The notes beneath the pieces are model-generated. The model had not been told where the DNA came from. It searched no databases and worked only from the letters and a program-made list of their open reading frames with translations. The translations under genes and the position numbers were made by a program. A stretch of DNA of 64,000 bases, from assembly GCF_003095375.1 (NCBI RefSeq), contig NZ_QEHR01000003.1, positions 310,001-374,000 of the forward strand. Direction: 5' to 3'. Source of the DNA: Marixanthomonas spongiae (GTDB lineage: Bacteria; Bacteroidota; Bacteroidia; Flavobacteriales; Flavobacteriaceae). Positions 1-8,123 of the stretch are shown here, one piece after another (position 1 is the stretch's first letter; every line of letters starts with the position of its first letter).

Positions 1-178
1 TGTGTTCGCCCAATAGAACCGTTTGCCAAAACGTGTACATTTTTTCAAGGTGTTCTGGCCACCTATCTTGTATCACCTTATTGAAAACGGGCGCTAAAAG
101 GCGGTCTTCGCGAACCTTTCCGTAGAAGGTGTCAACGAGGGTTTTTATGTCATTCAGGTTTAATATTTCAGTATCCAT
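1..178 (-). CDS. Truncated haemoglobin (group III-like), partial at left edge
   Basis: The first 59 codons of a gene reading out of the window; the ATG is at 178. The translation begins MDTEILNLNDIKTLVDTFYG and continues with RxDxxLxPVF and WPEHLEKMYTFW, the layout of group III truncated haemoglobins. These are small heme proteins linked to NO or O2 binding. The distal half with the proximal histidine is outside the window. It starts 2 bp after the stop of the upstream membrane protein gene, so it is probably the last visible gene of the Rrf2-ccoN-ccoO operon. A globin behind a heme-copper reductase and an Fe-S regulator suggests NO handling; that is inference. Confidence 0.75.
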   Translation of the reverse strand, partial: MDTEILNLNDIKTLVDTFYGKVREDRLLAPVFNKVIQDRWPEHLEKMYTFWQTVLLGEH

Positions 179-180
179 AC

Positions 181-603
181 TTAAAAAAATGATTTATAAA
201 GCTCTGGGCTCCAATACATAATTAGGTAAAAAAGGCCATATGCGACAAAAATAATTACCAGGGCCCACACCCAAGCTGGAATCGCTTTTGGGGTTTCGGA
301 GCCGCGAATAACAAAAAAGTCTTCTGTTTCGCTTCCGTAGGCATTGATGGTAATGGGAATTTGAGAATCTACCGTTTCGTTTTCCTTTAGGCCAACAACC
401 GCGATTTCAGGGCCATTTCGCACCACGAAAGGGATTTTCCTTATCCCTTCCACATTGTTCGAGGATTTTGCAACGATGGTAAGGGTATGTTTTCCATCGG
501 GTATTTTGGTGGTGTCCAGCACAATTTTAACCGGTGGCGCAAATGAGGCAAACGGTTTGGGGTCATCATCCAAAAAAACTTTTATGTTCCTATTGTCTTC
601 CAT
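181..603 (-). CDS. Membrane-anchored Ig-like protein of the cbb3-like operon
   Basis: A 140-residue protein without a signal peptide. Residues 5-95 form a beta-rich domain (VKIVLDTTKIPDGKHTL, then PFVVRNGPEIAVVGL) resembling Ig-like or penicillin-binding C-terminal folds. One transmembrane helix follows near residues 112-132 (WVWALVIIFVAYGLFYLIMY), so it is probably a tail-anchored bitopic protein. The gene lies 2 bp after the preceding small CxxC protein gene and 2 bp before the truncated haemoglobin, so it is surely co-transcribed. I do not recognise a named family. Its place suggests an accessory or assembly subunit of the CcoN/CcoO-like complex. Confidence 0.75.
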   Translation of the reverse strand: MEDNRNIKVFLDDDPKPFASFAPPVKIVLDTTKIPDGKHTLTIVAKSSNNVEGIRKIPFVVRNGPEIAVVGLKENETVDSQIPITINAYGSETEDFFVIRGSETPKAIPAWVWALVIIFVAYGLFYLIMYWSPELYKSFF

Positions 604-605
604 AA

Positions 606-875
606 CTAAAATCCTTCATTTTTAACAATGTTCTTTATATGGTCTGGATCGTTCTCCTTAGGCTTTATCAAATACTTCAAACTTAAAAAGAGGGTAATCC
701 CCACAATAACCACAGCACCCCAGGTAATGAAATAATCCAACGTTCCGGAAGGCCCAGGCCCGTGGGTTACATCCTGCAATACTTCGGGCTGGTTTTTTTT
801 ACAGACATCGCAAGCCTTTGCAATTTGCTGCCCCAAGAAAAATATACTAATAAAAATAAACGCTATTTTCTTCAT
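606..875 (-). CDS. Small CxxC membrane protein of the cbb3-like operon
   Basis: An 89-residue protein with an N-terminal signal peptide or anchor (MKKIAFIFISIFFLGQQIAKA), then a CDVC pair immediately after the likely cleavage site, and one transmembrane helix near residues 50-68. The short C-terminal tail is charged. The CxxC on the exported side could bind copper or take part in thiol exchange during oxidase assembly, but there is no family match I can name. It sits 3 bp downstream of the CcoO/cytochrome c fusion and 2 bp upstream of the Ig-like membrane protein. Confidence 0.7.
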   Translation of the reverse strand: MKKIAFIFISIFFLGQQIAKACDVCKKNQPEVLQDVTHGPGPSGTLDYFITWGAVVIVGITLFLSLKYLIKPKENDPDHIKNIVKNEGF

Positions 876-878
876 AAT

Positions 879-1892
879 CTATTGATTTAGTTCGCTTTCA
901 ATAAGTTCTCTTATTTTTTTCACGTCCTCTTCGGTTACTTCGGGCGCATCGTTGCCCCAACTGCTGCGTTCGTGAGTGGTTATGGCTGCTATTTCGGCAT
1001 CGGTGAGCTGATTTCCAAAGGGAGGCATTACCCCGTAATCGCTACGGGCATCATACCCTTGTATCACGACCCTGATAAGCTGTTCGGGGTTTTCATCGGT
1101 TACGATATCGCTGCCTACCAATGAAGGAAAGGCTCCCGTTACGCCTTTTCCGGTTTCTTGGTGGCAGGCGGCACACGTTTGCGAAAACAACTTTGCACCA
1201 TCCAGACTACCAGCTTGCTTTTCGCCGTCCATTCCTTCCGTTTGTATTTTTCGTAACGCAGGGATAAAATCGTTAACATTTCCGCCGGGCAATTCGGTTT
1301 GCTGAAGCGATTTTAAATAATCCACCAACCGTAGGGCTTCTTCGGAAGCTATTATTTTTTTCCCCGGTTTGTTGAAAAACTCTTTGGGGACACTAACCAC
1401 TTTATCTTCTTCGCGGACTGAAACACTGTCCACCTCTTCAAACAACCACGGATAGGAAGGCATGACAGATTCTGAAACTACAGCCCTGGGATTGTACAAA
1501 TGCAGCAAGTGCCAATCTTCACTGGGTTGGCGTTTGCCAATATTGGTAAGATCGGGACCCGTACGTTCACTTCCCAAAACCGATGGGGACTGCCTCCAAA
1601 CATCCAAGCGTTTTTTGCTGTAAAAGTAATCGGATGGAATAGACGGCCTATCGCCCCAAATATTGTCCATTTCAATATTGCGCACTTGCTGGGTATGGCA
1701 GGCCATGCAGTTTTCCGAAACATATACGTTAAGCCCTTCACGTTGATTGTCGGTTAGGGGTTTGTCGTCGGGGATGGGTTCGGTTTCCTGCATCTGAAAT
1801 GCTGGGAGTATAGCAACAACGATACTTAGGGCAATAAAGACAACCCCTGCCGTAAGTACCAAGTTTTTATGTTCTTTATGAAAATTAAGCAT
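879..1892 (-). CDS. CcoO-like cytochrome c fused to a C-terminal class I cytochrome c
   Basis: A 337-residue diheme protein that would pass electrons to the CcoN-like subunit encoded 12 bp upstream. It has an N-terminal membrane anchor (about 12-31), then a CcoO-type domain with CMACH at residues 62-66, RTGPDLTNIGKR near 110-121, HLYNPRAVVSESVMPSYPW near 131-149. A second domain has CAACH at 240-244 and a likely axial methionine in GVMPPFG. In standard cbb3 oxidases CcoO has one heme and CcoP carries two more hemes in a separate protein. Here one extra heme domain is appended and no separate CcoP is visible in the window. The start ATG at 1892 gives a clean anchor. Confidence 0.88.
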   Translation of the reverse strand: MLNFHKEHKNLVLTAGVVFIALSIVVAILPAFQMQETEPIPDDKPLTDNQREGLNVYVSENCMACHTQQVRNIEMDNIWGDRPSIPSDYFYSKKRLDVWRQSPSVLGSERTGPDLTNIGKRQPSEDWHLLHLYNPRAVVSESVMPSYPWLFEEVDSVSVREEDKVVSVPKEFFNKPGKKIIASEEALRLVDYLKSLQQTELPGGNVNDFIPALRKIQTEGMDGEKQAGSLDGAKLFSQTCAACHQETGKGVTGAFPSLVGSDIVTDENPEQLIRVVIQGYDARSDYGVMPPFGNQLTDAEIAAITTHERSSWGNDAPEVTEEDVKKIRELIESELNQ

Positions 1893-1904
1893 GTTGAAAT
1901 TTTA

Positions 1905-3710
1905 TTAAACGGTTATTTCTTCTACTTTTTTTGTCTTTATGGATGGCGACGTATTTTTATAACCAGTTACCATATAATACAGGTTGTAGGCAAACACCAA
2001 ATGCGACAAAAACATAAGCGAACCACCAACAGCACGCCAAACCCAATAGGGTGTCATCAATATTACCGACTCTATAAATGGTTCACCGTCTATCCAACTC
2101 AAGCCTTTATAGGTACCGCCCATCATAAGGGACATCATATAGGCAAATAGACCTATGAATGCCAACCAAAAATGAGCACCTACAAATACCTGTGAGGGTT
2201 CCTTTCCAGTCAGTTTCGGTAAAATGGCATAGATGGAAGCCCAAAGGAAAAAGGCAATGATGCCGTACATCGTCATATGGGAATGCGCTACGTTAAAATC
2301 GGTAAAGTGCCATACATAATTGGTAAACCGAAATGCTTGCAAGCTACCTTGTGAGGAGCCTACAAAATAGAAAATGGTGGCTACCAAAAAGAAGGGCAGC
2401 ACGTAGCTTTTGGTAATGTGGTTCCAACTTCCCTTCATGGTCATCAAAAAGTTGGTGGTACCCGCAATCACCGGTATGAACATCCCCGCACTGAATACAA
2501 TGGCCACGGTTTGCAACCACCAAGGCAACGGACTGAACACAAAGTGGTGTGTCCCAATCATAGTATAAAAGAGCATCTGTGTCCAAAATGCCAATACCCC
2601 CAATGAATAGGAATAAATAGGTTTATTCAATGCAGAAGGCAGGTAATAATACACCAACCCCAAGGTAAAGGTCATAAACCACATCCCTACTCCTTGGTGC
2701 ATATAATAACCTTGAACCACCGTTTCGCCCAAGCCGTTCTGGTAAAACGGCAAATAACCTATGATTGCCAATACAATGGTCCAGATCAACGCTGCCAAAA
2801 TAAACCAATTGGAAATGTAGATTTCTGAAATTTTACGGGTGGCAACCGTTTTGTAGAAATTAACGAAGGTGATAATCAAAGCAATCGCGAACATAAGCAT
2901 AACCGGCCAAATGTATTCCCGGTACTCCCCGCCACCGTTATTGATGCCTGCCATTAAACAGATACTGCCTAAAAATACCGTAGCATTGATAAGCCACCAT
3001 CCATACCATGCCCATTTATAGTTGTATATCTTGTTGTTCGAAGTACGGGCAATTACAAAGTAACCAAGACCGATCATCGCCAGAGAGGACCACCCCCAAA
3101 ATACCATATTGGTATGCACGGGCCGCAACCGGCCAAAACCGAGCCATTGTTGGTGGTCCATTTCAGGCCAGATGAATTTCATCCCCAAATACTGCCCGAT
3201 CAAGGTGCCTAAAACCAACCAAACAGCAGCCGCAGCAATGTAATAGATAACTATTTTCTTAAGTGCCTCGGGAGTTTCAAGGCTAAGCGATGTTTTCTTT
3301 TTTTCATCGAAATAGGCATTTGCCGGGTCGTTTTCCACACGTTGCAACAGCCCTTTCTCGTCCACTGCTTTATTCTCCCCTGATAATTCGTCGCCTTTTA
3401 ATTTGTATTTTAATGCTGCTTTCCGTTTTTCCAAGATGGCATCGATATCTTCCTCTTCCATCGCAACGAGCTCATCATCAAAAGCCATTTTATTTTTGTC
3501 TATTTGTCGGCGTTTAATGGTGTCGATATAACCGTTCAGCTTAATAAACAAGATGATGACCGCAATAATCATAACAATTGCAACCAGAACGAAAGTTCCT
3601 ATAATCCCAGGGCTGGAAAGCCAATTCTCTGTTGTGATGGCTTCCTGTGCAATTGCAAAGTTAGGTACTGCAACTAAAAGCAACCACAGCAACATTTTAT
3701 GTGTTTTCAT
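1905..3710 (-). CDS. CcoN-like C-family heme-copper reductase subunit I
   Basis: A 601-residue catalytic subunit. Residues 1-22 look like a signal peptide, a transmembrane helix follows near 36-57, and a charged linker runs to about 148; this N-terminal extension is unlike standard CcoN. The core keeps the metal ligands: H199 in VHTNMVFWGW (low-spin heme), H338 in YMHQGVG and H388/H389 in GTHHF (CuB), H476/H478 in AHSHMTMYG (heme irons). The tyrosine helix reads FYFVGSSQGS (Y448), where ordinary CcoN has FYGMSTFEGP, so the buried Glu is replaced by Gln (Q454). The NorB-type glutamate four residues after the first CuB His is absent (Gly). The family reduces O2; an NO-reducing role is possible given the globin and Rrf2 neighbours, but unproven. 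Confidence 0.85.
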   Translation of the reverse strand: MKTHKMLLWLLLVAVPNFAIAQEAITTENWLSSPGIIGTFVLVAIVMIIAVIILFIKLNGYIDTIKRRQIDKNKMAFDDELVAMEEEDIDAILEKRKAALKYKLKGDELSGENKAVDEKGLLQRVENDPANAYFDEKKKTSLSLETPEALKKIVIYYIAAAAVWLVLGTLIGQYLGMKFIWPEMDHQQWLGFGRLRPVHTNMVFWGWSSLAMIGLGYFVIARTSNNKIYNYKWAWYGWWLINATVFLGSICLMAGINNGGGEYREYIWPVMLMFAIALIITFVNFYKTVATRKISEIYISNWFILAALIWTIVLAIIGYLPFYQNGLGETVVQGYYMHQGVGMWFMTFTLGLVYYYLPSALNKPIYSYSLGVLAFWTQMLFYTMIGTHHFVFSPLPWWLQTVAIVFSAGMFIPVIAGTTNFLMTMKGSWNHITKSYVLPFFLVATIFYFVGSSQGSLQAFRFTNYVWHFTDFNVAHSHMTMYGIIAFFLWASIYAILPKLTGKEPSQVFVGAHFWLAFIGLFAYMMSLMMGGTYKGLSWIDGEPFIESVILMTPYWVWRAVGGSLMFLSHLVFAYNLYYMVTGYKNTSPSIKTKKVEEITV

Positions 3711-3758
3711 AAATTATGAATTTATTACCTTTTTATCCTTTTTTAACTTAATTTTTTT

Positions 3759-4193
3759 TTAACGTTTTAAATAGGTCAAACCTACCTCTAAGCCTGTTGC
3801 CAGTTCGTAAAGGCTCGTTTTGTTTAGCATATCTTTCAGTTCGTCCCGAATGCCTACAAATTTATTGTGCAGCGGACAAGGTTGGTTGGCATCGCATCTA
3901 TCAAACCCAAGGGCACAACCTTCATAAATAGAATTGCCGTCAATGGCGAAAACGATATGACTGAGCATAATAGTGTCTATCTTTTCCTTTGGTATTTCAA
4001 ACCCGCCCGAAGGCCCCTTGTTGGATTTTAAAATATCGCTTTTAGCCAATTGGTGCAGTATTTTAGCTGTAAAAGCAACAGGCGAATCGATTTCGGCTGC
4101 AATTTCCTTCAAGCTTACCCTACGTTGTTGCAAGGATTGCAGGGCGATAAACGTCGATGCCTTGATACCGTATTCGCAAGCTTTGGAAAACAT
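3759..4193 (-). CDS. Rrf2 family Fe-S transcriptional regulator
   Basis: A 144-residue winged-helix regulator starting MFSKACEYGIKASTFIALQS. A longer reading from 4220 is possible, but the promoter element at 4218-4225 would then overlap the start, so 4193 is preferred. The HTH region (SLKEIAAEIDSPVAFTAKIL) and wing (GPSGGFEI) are typical. Three cysteines in CALGFDRCDANQPCPLH (C-x6-C-x5-C) match the Fe-S ligand cluster of NsrR/IscR-type members, usually with x5-x5 spacing. It is the first gene of the operon with the CcoN/CcoO-like genes, 48 bp away. It probably senses NO, O2 or Fe-S status, and may be autoregulated. Confidence 0.88.
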   Translation of the reverse strand: MFSKACEYGIKASTFIALQSLQQRRVSLKEIAAEIDSPVAFTAKILHQLAKSDILKSNKGPSGGFEIPKEKIDTIMLSHIVFAIDGNSIYEGCALGFDRCDANQPCPLHNKFVGIRDELKDMLNKTSLYELATGLEVGLTYLKR

Positions 4194-4217
4194 GAGGTTT
4201 TTGTTATTAGTTTGTAG

Positions 4218-4225
4218 CAAAGATA
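4218..4225 (-). promoter_or_regulatory. Promoter -7 element of the Rrf2-ccoN operon
   Basis: On the minus strand this reads TATCTTTG, a perfect match to the Bacteroidota TAnnTTTG element. Transcription would start about 5-7 bp further on, leaving a leader of roughly 20 nt before the ATG at 4193. No TGAY-N4-RTCA box is found at the position used by the low-oxygen promoters elsewhere in the window. Confidence 0.6.
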
Positions 4226-4390
4226 GGTGCTGGGTTTAATTCTGACAAATATATCTGAAATATTATTTTCCCGCCAAATCGCAATTAAAAACCCTGTACT
4301 AACAGGCTTGATGGCAAACTGCCCATTAAAGGCTGCCTTTAAGTAAGCTGTACCTAGTGGGCTGTTTAATTTGGGTTAAAAAAACGCTAA

Positions 4391-4406
4391 AAGACTAAAT
4401 CCTCTT
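4391..4406. promoter_or_regulatory. Candidate Rrf2 operator (imperfect)
   Basis: AAGACTAAATCCTCTT lies between the first Rrf2 gene and the aldo/keto reductase, 46-61 bp before the reductase ATG. It is identical at 14 of 16 positions to the site in front of the second Rrf2 gene (25715-25730), and its left half matches the strong AAGAC-N6-GTCTT palindromes at 25642 and 35941. The right arm is degenerate. Confidence 0.35.
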
Positions 4407-4451
4407 TCTATAAAAAGCTGTGTTTTGTATCTTATTGCGAAAAGAAGAAAT

Positions 4452-5399
4452 ATGAAAACACTCAAATTTGAAAATGGCGATCGCATGCACGCCATAGGAT
4501 TAGGAACTTGGAAAGCAACTGGCGACGATGTTAAAAATGCAGTAAAGGAAGCTTTATACGCTGGTTATAGGCACATAGACACAGCTGCGGCCTATGGAAA
4601 CGAAGAAATAATAGGTGAGGCTTTGGCCGAGGTTTTTGACGAGGGAACTATTTTACGGGAAGATGTATTTATCACCTCAAAACTTTGGAACGATGCCCAT
4701 CAAGAGGGGCAGGTTATGCCGGCGTTAGAAGATTCTATAAAAAAACTGAAGCTGGAGTACCTAGACCTCTACTTAATCCACTGGCCGGTGGCTTTTAAGT
4801 CGGGCGTGGGGCAGCCTTCAAAACCTTCAGATTATGTGGCGGCAGATGAAGCACCTATTATTGAAACTTGGAAACAAATGGAAACTGCCAAAAAAACTGG
4901 ACACGCGAAGCATATTGGGGTATCCAATTTCAGTAAGGAAAAATTAAAAGATTTGATTTCGAAAGCCGATATAAAACCCGAGATGAACCAGGTGGAAATG
5001 CACCCCTATCTGCAACAGGAAGATTTACTCGATTTTTGCAATAGCGAAAACATCTTGATGACCGCATATTCTCCCTTAGGTTCTGGCGACCGTAGCGCTG
5101 CCATGAAAAATGACGATGAACCCAATTTATTGGAAATAGATGAAATTAAAGAAATTGCCAAAAAGCATGGTGCTTCCGCAGGTCAAGTGTTGATAAACTG
5201 GCACACGCAACGTGGAACGGCAACCATCCCCAAATCAACCAGTAAAGAGCATATAAAAGATAACTTCAAAGCAGCAAGTTTAGAGCTTGACAAAGAAGAT
5301 ATGAAGACGATTAAGGGCTTAAACCGAAACTACCGCTTTATTACCGGCAAGTTTTTTGAATGCCCAGAAAAAGGGTACGAGAATATATATGATGATTGA
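4452..5399 (+). CDS. Aldo/keto reductase
   Basis: A 315-residue NADPH-dependent reductase of carbonyl compounds, cytoplasmic, starting MKTLKFENGDRMHAIGLGTW. A TTG start 27 bp upstream is possible but adds no conserved sequence. Visible AKR signatures: GLGTW, YRHIDTAAAYGNE (catalytic Asp and Tyr), the catalytic lysine in SKLW, LIHWP (His), IGVSNFS, NQVEMHPYLQQ, and the coenzyme-binding loop IPKSTSKEHIKDNF. Length is normal for the family. The substrate cannot be predicted. It is divergent from the Rrf2 operon and preceded by the candidate Rrf2 operator at 4391, so redox or NO stress control is conceivable. Confidence 0.92.
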   Translation: MKTLKFENGDRMHAIGLGTWKATGDDVKNAVKEALYAGYRHIDTAAAYGNEEIIGEALAEVFDEGTILREDVFITSKLWNDAHQEGQVMPALEDSIKKLKLEYLDLYLIHWPVAFKSGVGQPSKPSDYVAADEAPIIETWKQMETAKKTGHAKHIGVSNFSKEKLKDLISKADIKPEMNQVEMHPYLQQEDLLDFCNSENILMTAYSPLGSGDRSAAMKNDDEPNLLEIDEIKEIAKKHGASAGQVLINWHTQRGTATIPKSTSKEHIKDNFKAASLELDKEDMKTIKGLNRNYRFITGKFFECPEKGYENIYDD

Positions 5400-5440
5400 T
5401 AGAAGCCCAGAGGCTTTTAAATTTCAAAAAAACAATTCAC

Positions 5441-5515
5441 AAATCTCAAAAAAAGAGATTTACAAGTTTGAAAAAACCATGAAAACTCAATTTCAAGTTT
5501 TCATGGTTTTTCAAA
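5441..5515. terminator. Two hairpins, bidirectional terminator
   Basis: A first small hairpin AAATCTC/GAGATTT (5441-5461) is followed by a long stem at 5467-5515, in which TTTGAAAAA-A-CCATGAAAACT pairs with its complement around an 8-nt loop, with a single bulged A. It separates the convergent aldo/keto reductase and RNase Y genes and has A/T-rich flanks on both sides. Confidence 0.7.
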
Positions 5516-5605
5516 TCTAATGTTTAAAATGTCATTGTAAGCGCTTTAAATAATCCAACTATCCGCTACCAACTAAGTCCTTGACTACCCTTTAAAAACC
5601 ACCTT

Positions 5606-7171
5606 CTACTTCGCTACGTTAACTGCCCTGGTTTCGCGTATCACGGTTACTTTTACTTGTCCGGGGTACGTCATATCGGTTTGGATTTTCTGGGAGATTT
5701 CAAAAGAAAGTTGGGCGGCTTTGTCATCGCTCACCTTTTCGCTTTCCACCATAACCCTAAGTTCACGACCTGCTTGTATGGCATAAGCCTTGTTTACGCC
5801 GTTGAAACCAAAGGCTATATCTTCCAAATCTTTTAACCGCTGGATGTACGAATCGAGAACTTGGCGTCTTGCGCCTGGTCTTGCACCGCTTATGGCATCG
5901 CAAACCTGCACGATGGGCGATAACAGGCTGGTCATTTCAATTTCGTCGTGGTGGGCACCAATGGCATTGCACACTTCAGGTTTTTCACCGTATTTCTCGG
6001 CCCATTGCATGCCTAAGATGGCGTGCGGCACCTCAGTTTCGGTTTCGGGCACTTTACCAATATCGTGCAACAATCCGGCACGTTTGGCCAGTTTTGGGTT
6101 CAGTCCCAGTTCCGAAGCCATCACACCGCACAATCTAGCGACCTCTCGGGAGTGGTGCAACAGGTTTTGACCGTAAGACGAACGGTAGCGCATTCTACCC
6201 ACTGCTTTGATCAATTCTGGGCTCAAGCCGTGAATGCCTAAGTCGATCACGGTACGCTTACCCACTTCAAGTATTTCATCTTCAATTTGCTTGGAGGTCT
6301 TTTTAACGATCTCTTCGATACGTGCGGGATGGATTCGCCCATCGGTCACCAATTTGTGCAAGGACAACCGCGCCACTTCCCTACGCACAGAGTCGAAGCA
6401 CGAAAGGATAATGGCTTCTGGGGTGTCGTCAACAATGATCTCCACTCCGGTAGCAGCTTCCAACGCCCGAATGTTACGGCCTTCCCGGCCAATAATACGA
6501 CCTTTAACGTCGTCGCTTTCCAAGTTGAAGACCGATACGCAATTGTCAATGGCCTCTTCAGTACCAATGCGCTGTATGGTGTTGATCACTATTTTCTTGG
6601 CTTCCTGTTGTGCCGTCATTTTAGCTTCCTCAATAGACGATTGCACGTATTTCATGGCATCGGTCTTTGCCTCGTCTTTAAGGCTTTCCATCAATTGTGC
6701 CTTGGCGTCTTCTGCCGAAAGGCTGGAAATAACCTCCAACTGTTCAATTTGGCTTTTGCGGAATTTTTCGACTTCATTTTGTTTCTTTTCAAGAAACTCC
6801 AGCCGCTCATCATATTCTTTTTGCTGGCTTTCAATTTTTGCGTTCAGTTTTTTTGTTTTGGCCAATTCGCTGGACACCTGCGATTCTTTGTCCTTGGTGC
6901 GCTTTTCAGCCTCGGCCATTTTGCTTTCCCGCTTATTGATTACTTTCTCATGTTCCGATTTAAGCTCGATGAATTTTTCCTTGGCCTGAAGGATTTTGTC
7001 TTTTTTAATCGATTCGGCATCGCTTTTGGCTTCTTTTATAATGGAAGAAGCCTCATTTTTCGCTGATTTTATTAGTTGTGAACCATTGTTGCGCTCTATC
7101 AACTTGGCTATCAAAAAGCCAATTGCCAGTGCAACAATGCCCACGATTATCGGGGTAACGATAGTATCCAT
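5606..7171 (-). CDS. rny: Ribonuclease Y
   Basis: A 521-residue membrane-bound endoribonuclease initiating mRNA decay. The order is: N-terminal transmembrane helix ([20 protein letters not shown]), a long coiled coil rich in Lys/Glu (about 30-190), a KH RNA-binding domain ([19 protein letters not shown]), and an HD metallophosphohydrolase domain with HHSREVARL and LLHDIGK metal ligands. Length and order are normal for RNase Y. The ATG at 7171 is preferred to one at 7204 because it starts directly at the membrane helix. The gene begins about 20 nt after the poly-U end of the 6S-like RNA on the same strand. Confidence 0.96.
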   Translation of the reverse strand: MDTIVTPIIVGIVALAIGFLIAKLIERNNGSQLIKSAKNEASSIIKEAKSDAESIKKDKILQAKEKFIELKSEHEKVINKRESKMAEAEKRTKDKESQVSSELAKTKKLNAKIESQQKEYDERLEFLEKKQNEVEKFRKSQIEQLEVISSLSAEDAKAQLMESLKDEAKTDAMKYVQSSIEEAKMTAQQEAKKIVINTIQRIGTEEAIDNCVSVFNLESDDVKGRIIGREGRNIRALEAATGVEIIVDDTPEAIILSCFDSVRREVARLSLHKLVTDGRIHPARIEEIVKKTSKQIEDEILEVGKRTVIDLGIHGLSPELIKAVGRMRYRSSYGQNLLHHSREVARLCGVMASELGLNPKLAKRAGLLHDIGKVPETETEVPHAILGMQWAEKYGEKPEVCNAIGAHHDEIEMTSLLSPIVQVCDAISGARPGARRQVLDSYIQRLKDLEDIAFGFNGVNKAYAIQAGRELRVMVESEKVSDDKAAQLSFEISQKIQTDMTYPGQVKVTVIRETRAVNVAK

Positions 7172-7190
7172 AGTTTTAAATTTATATATA

Positions 7191-7353
7191 AAAAAAGCCT
7201 GCACTAATGTGTTTTGAATAAACTCCTAAAAGAAAAGTTTAGGGCTAACAAACTGGTCAAACATCCGCTCAAAGACGGCTCGTTTTAACAGCTTCAACTC
7301 ACCCTTCTTATAAGAGATAGTGTTGAGTTTACCAAAAAGATATTAATGCAGGC
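7191..7353 (-). ncRNA. ssrS: 6S-like RNA (candidate, flavobacterial type)
   Basis: On the minus strand the ends pair: 5' GCCUGCAUUAAU (7353-7342) with 3' AUUAGUGCAGGC (7208-7197), 12 bp with one G-U pair, followed directly by a run of U. The closing stem can thus act as its own terminator. The enclosed sequence is about 157 nt, close to a typical 6S RNA size, and further pairs are possible inside. It lies just after zapA on the same strand, the position of ssrS in many bacteria, and before rny. 6S RNA mimics an open promoter and holds RNA polymerase in stationary phase. Identification rests on ends, size and context; I did not fold it fully. Confidence 0.65.
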
Positions 7354-7380
7354 AGTAACCTTAGTTATGTAAAGAACGTG

Positions 7381-7671
7381 TTATGACAGTTGCTCTTGCA
7401 ACAAATGGTTTAAAGCTTCCAGCTTGTCTTCCATTTCTTGCTTGTCATTTGTTTTATCTATTTGTTCTTGCTCTACCTGGGCGGCAAACTGCAGGGCGCA
7501 CATGGCCAGTACATCTTGCTTGTCCCTTACGGCATAGCTTTTTTCAAACCTTTTTATCATTGCTTCTATTTTCTTGGTGGCGAGGCGCAGCCCTTCCTCT
7601 TGCGAGGGATTGATGGTCAATGGGTACACCCGGTCGGCAATAGAAAGCTTTATTTTTAACTGGTTTGACAT
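7381..7671 (-). CDS. zapA: Cell division protein ZapA
   Basis: A 96-residue cytoplasmic protein that cross-links FtsZ filaments. It starts with MSNQLKIKLSIADRVYPLTI, the beta-rich ZapA head with the YPL motif, then AA.KIEAMI and a C-terminal coiled coil rich in Gln and Glu (EQEQIDKTNDKQEMEDKLEA). Length is typical. It is 12 bp downstream of the coiled-coil protein gene and upstream of the 6S-like RNA and rny on the same strand, a standard Bacteroidota order. Confidence 0.92.
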   Translation of the reverse strand: MSNQLKIKLSIADRVYPLTINPSQEEGLRLATKKIEAMIKRFEKSYAVRDKQDVLAMCALQFAAQVEQEQIDKTNDKQEMEDKLEALNHLLQEQLS

Positions 7672-7683
7672 ATTGTTTTTCTT

Positions 7684-7974
7684 TTATTCGGAAAGTTGAG
7701 CAATACAATGGTCAATTTCCCGAACTAAAGCATTTATCTTGAGCTTTGTGTCTCTTTTATATTGGTCGCTGCCAAGCATTGAATGTGCCATTTTCAATGA
7801 GCTGTACTTTTCGCGGCAGGAGGCTATTTCTTTTTCAGCTTTTTCCTGTTGCGTTCGCAAACTGTTTATTTCAGCTGCTAATTCAGAATTTTGTTGTTTC
7901 AACTTTTCATGCTGTTGCACTAACTTATCAATTCTATTTTCAAGAGAATCAACAATTTCTGAAAGTCTGCTCAT
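7684..7974 (-). CDS. Coiled-coil protein, ZapB-like
   Basis: A 96-residue protein that is almost all heptad repeat (residues 5-70: VDSLENRIDKLVQQHEKLKQ and so on), with a conserved-looking C-terminal segment KLKINALVREIDHCIAQL. It directly precedes zapA, 12 bp away. By shape and position it may be a divisome coiled-coil partner of ZapA, like ZapB, but sequence similarity to E. coli ZapB cannot be claimed. A perfect TAACTTTG promoter element lies on the minus strand at 8001-8008. Confidence 0.8.
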   Translation of the reverse strand: MSRLSEIVDSLENRIDKLVQQHEKLKQQNSELAAEINSLRTQQEKAEKEIASCREKYSSLKMAHSMLGSDQYKRDTKLKINALVREIDHCIAQLSE

Positions 7975-8000
7975 TAAAAACTATTTCAATACTTCTCACA

Positions 8001-8008
8001 CAAAGTTA
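8001..8008 (-). promoter_or_regulatory. Promoter -7 element of the coiled-coil/zapA operon
   Basis: TAACTTTG on the minus strand, a perfect TAnnTTTG match 27-34 bp before the start codon at 7974. It would drive the coiled-coil gene, zapA and possibly the 6S-like RNA. Confidence 0.5.
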
Positions 8009-8123
8009 ACATTCGAGTTTTAATATGGCAACTGTTTTCTGAAATTTTTTGTATTATTGAAATATTGCACAATAAATTTACTTTACTCCCCTTTTTAAAT
8101 ACGCATACACTTAATTTTGAACT

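Noticed and set aside
4243-4258. TGACAAATATATCTGA upstream of the first Rrf2 gene as a CRP/FNR box
   Set aside because: The right arm is not TCA at the needed distance and the spacing to the perfect element at 4218 does not fit.
5790-7066. Plus-strand frames of up to 259 codons across rny
   Set aside because: Shadows of the RNase Y coding sequence, which has clear KH and HD domains on the other strand.
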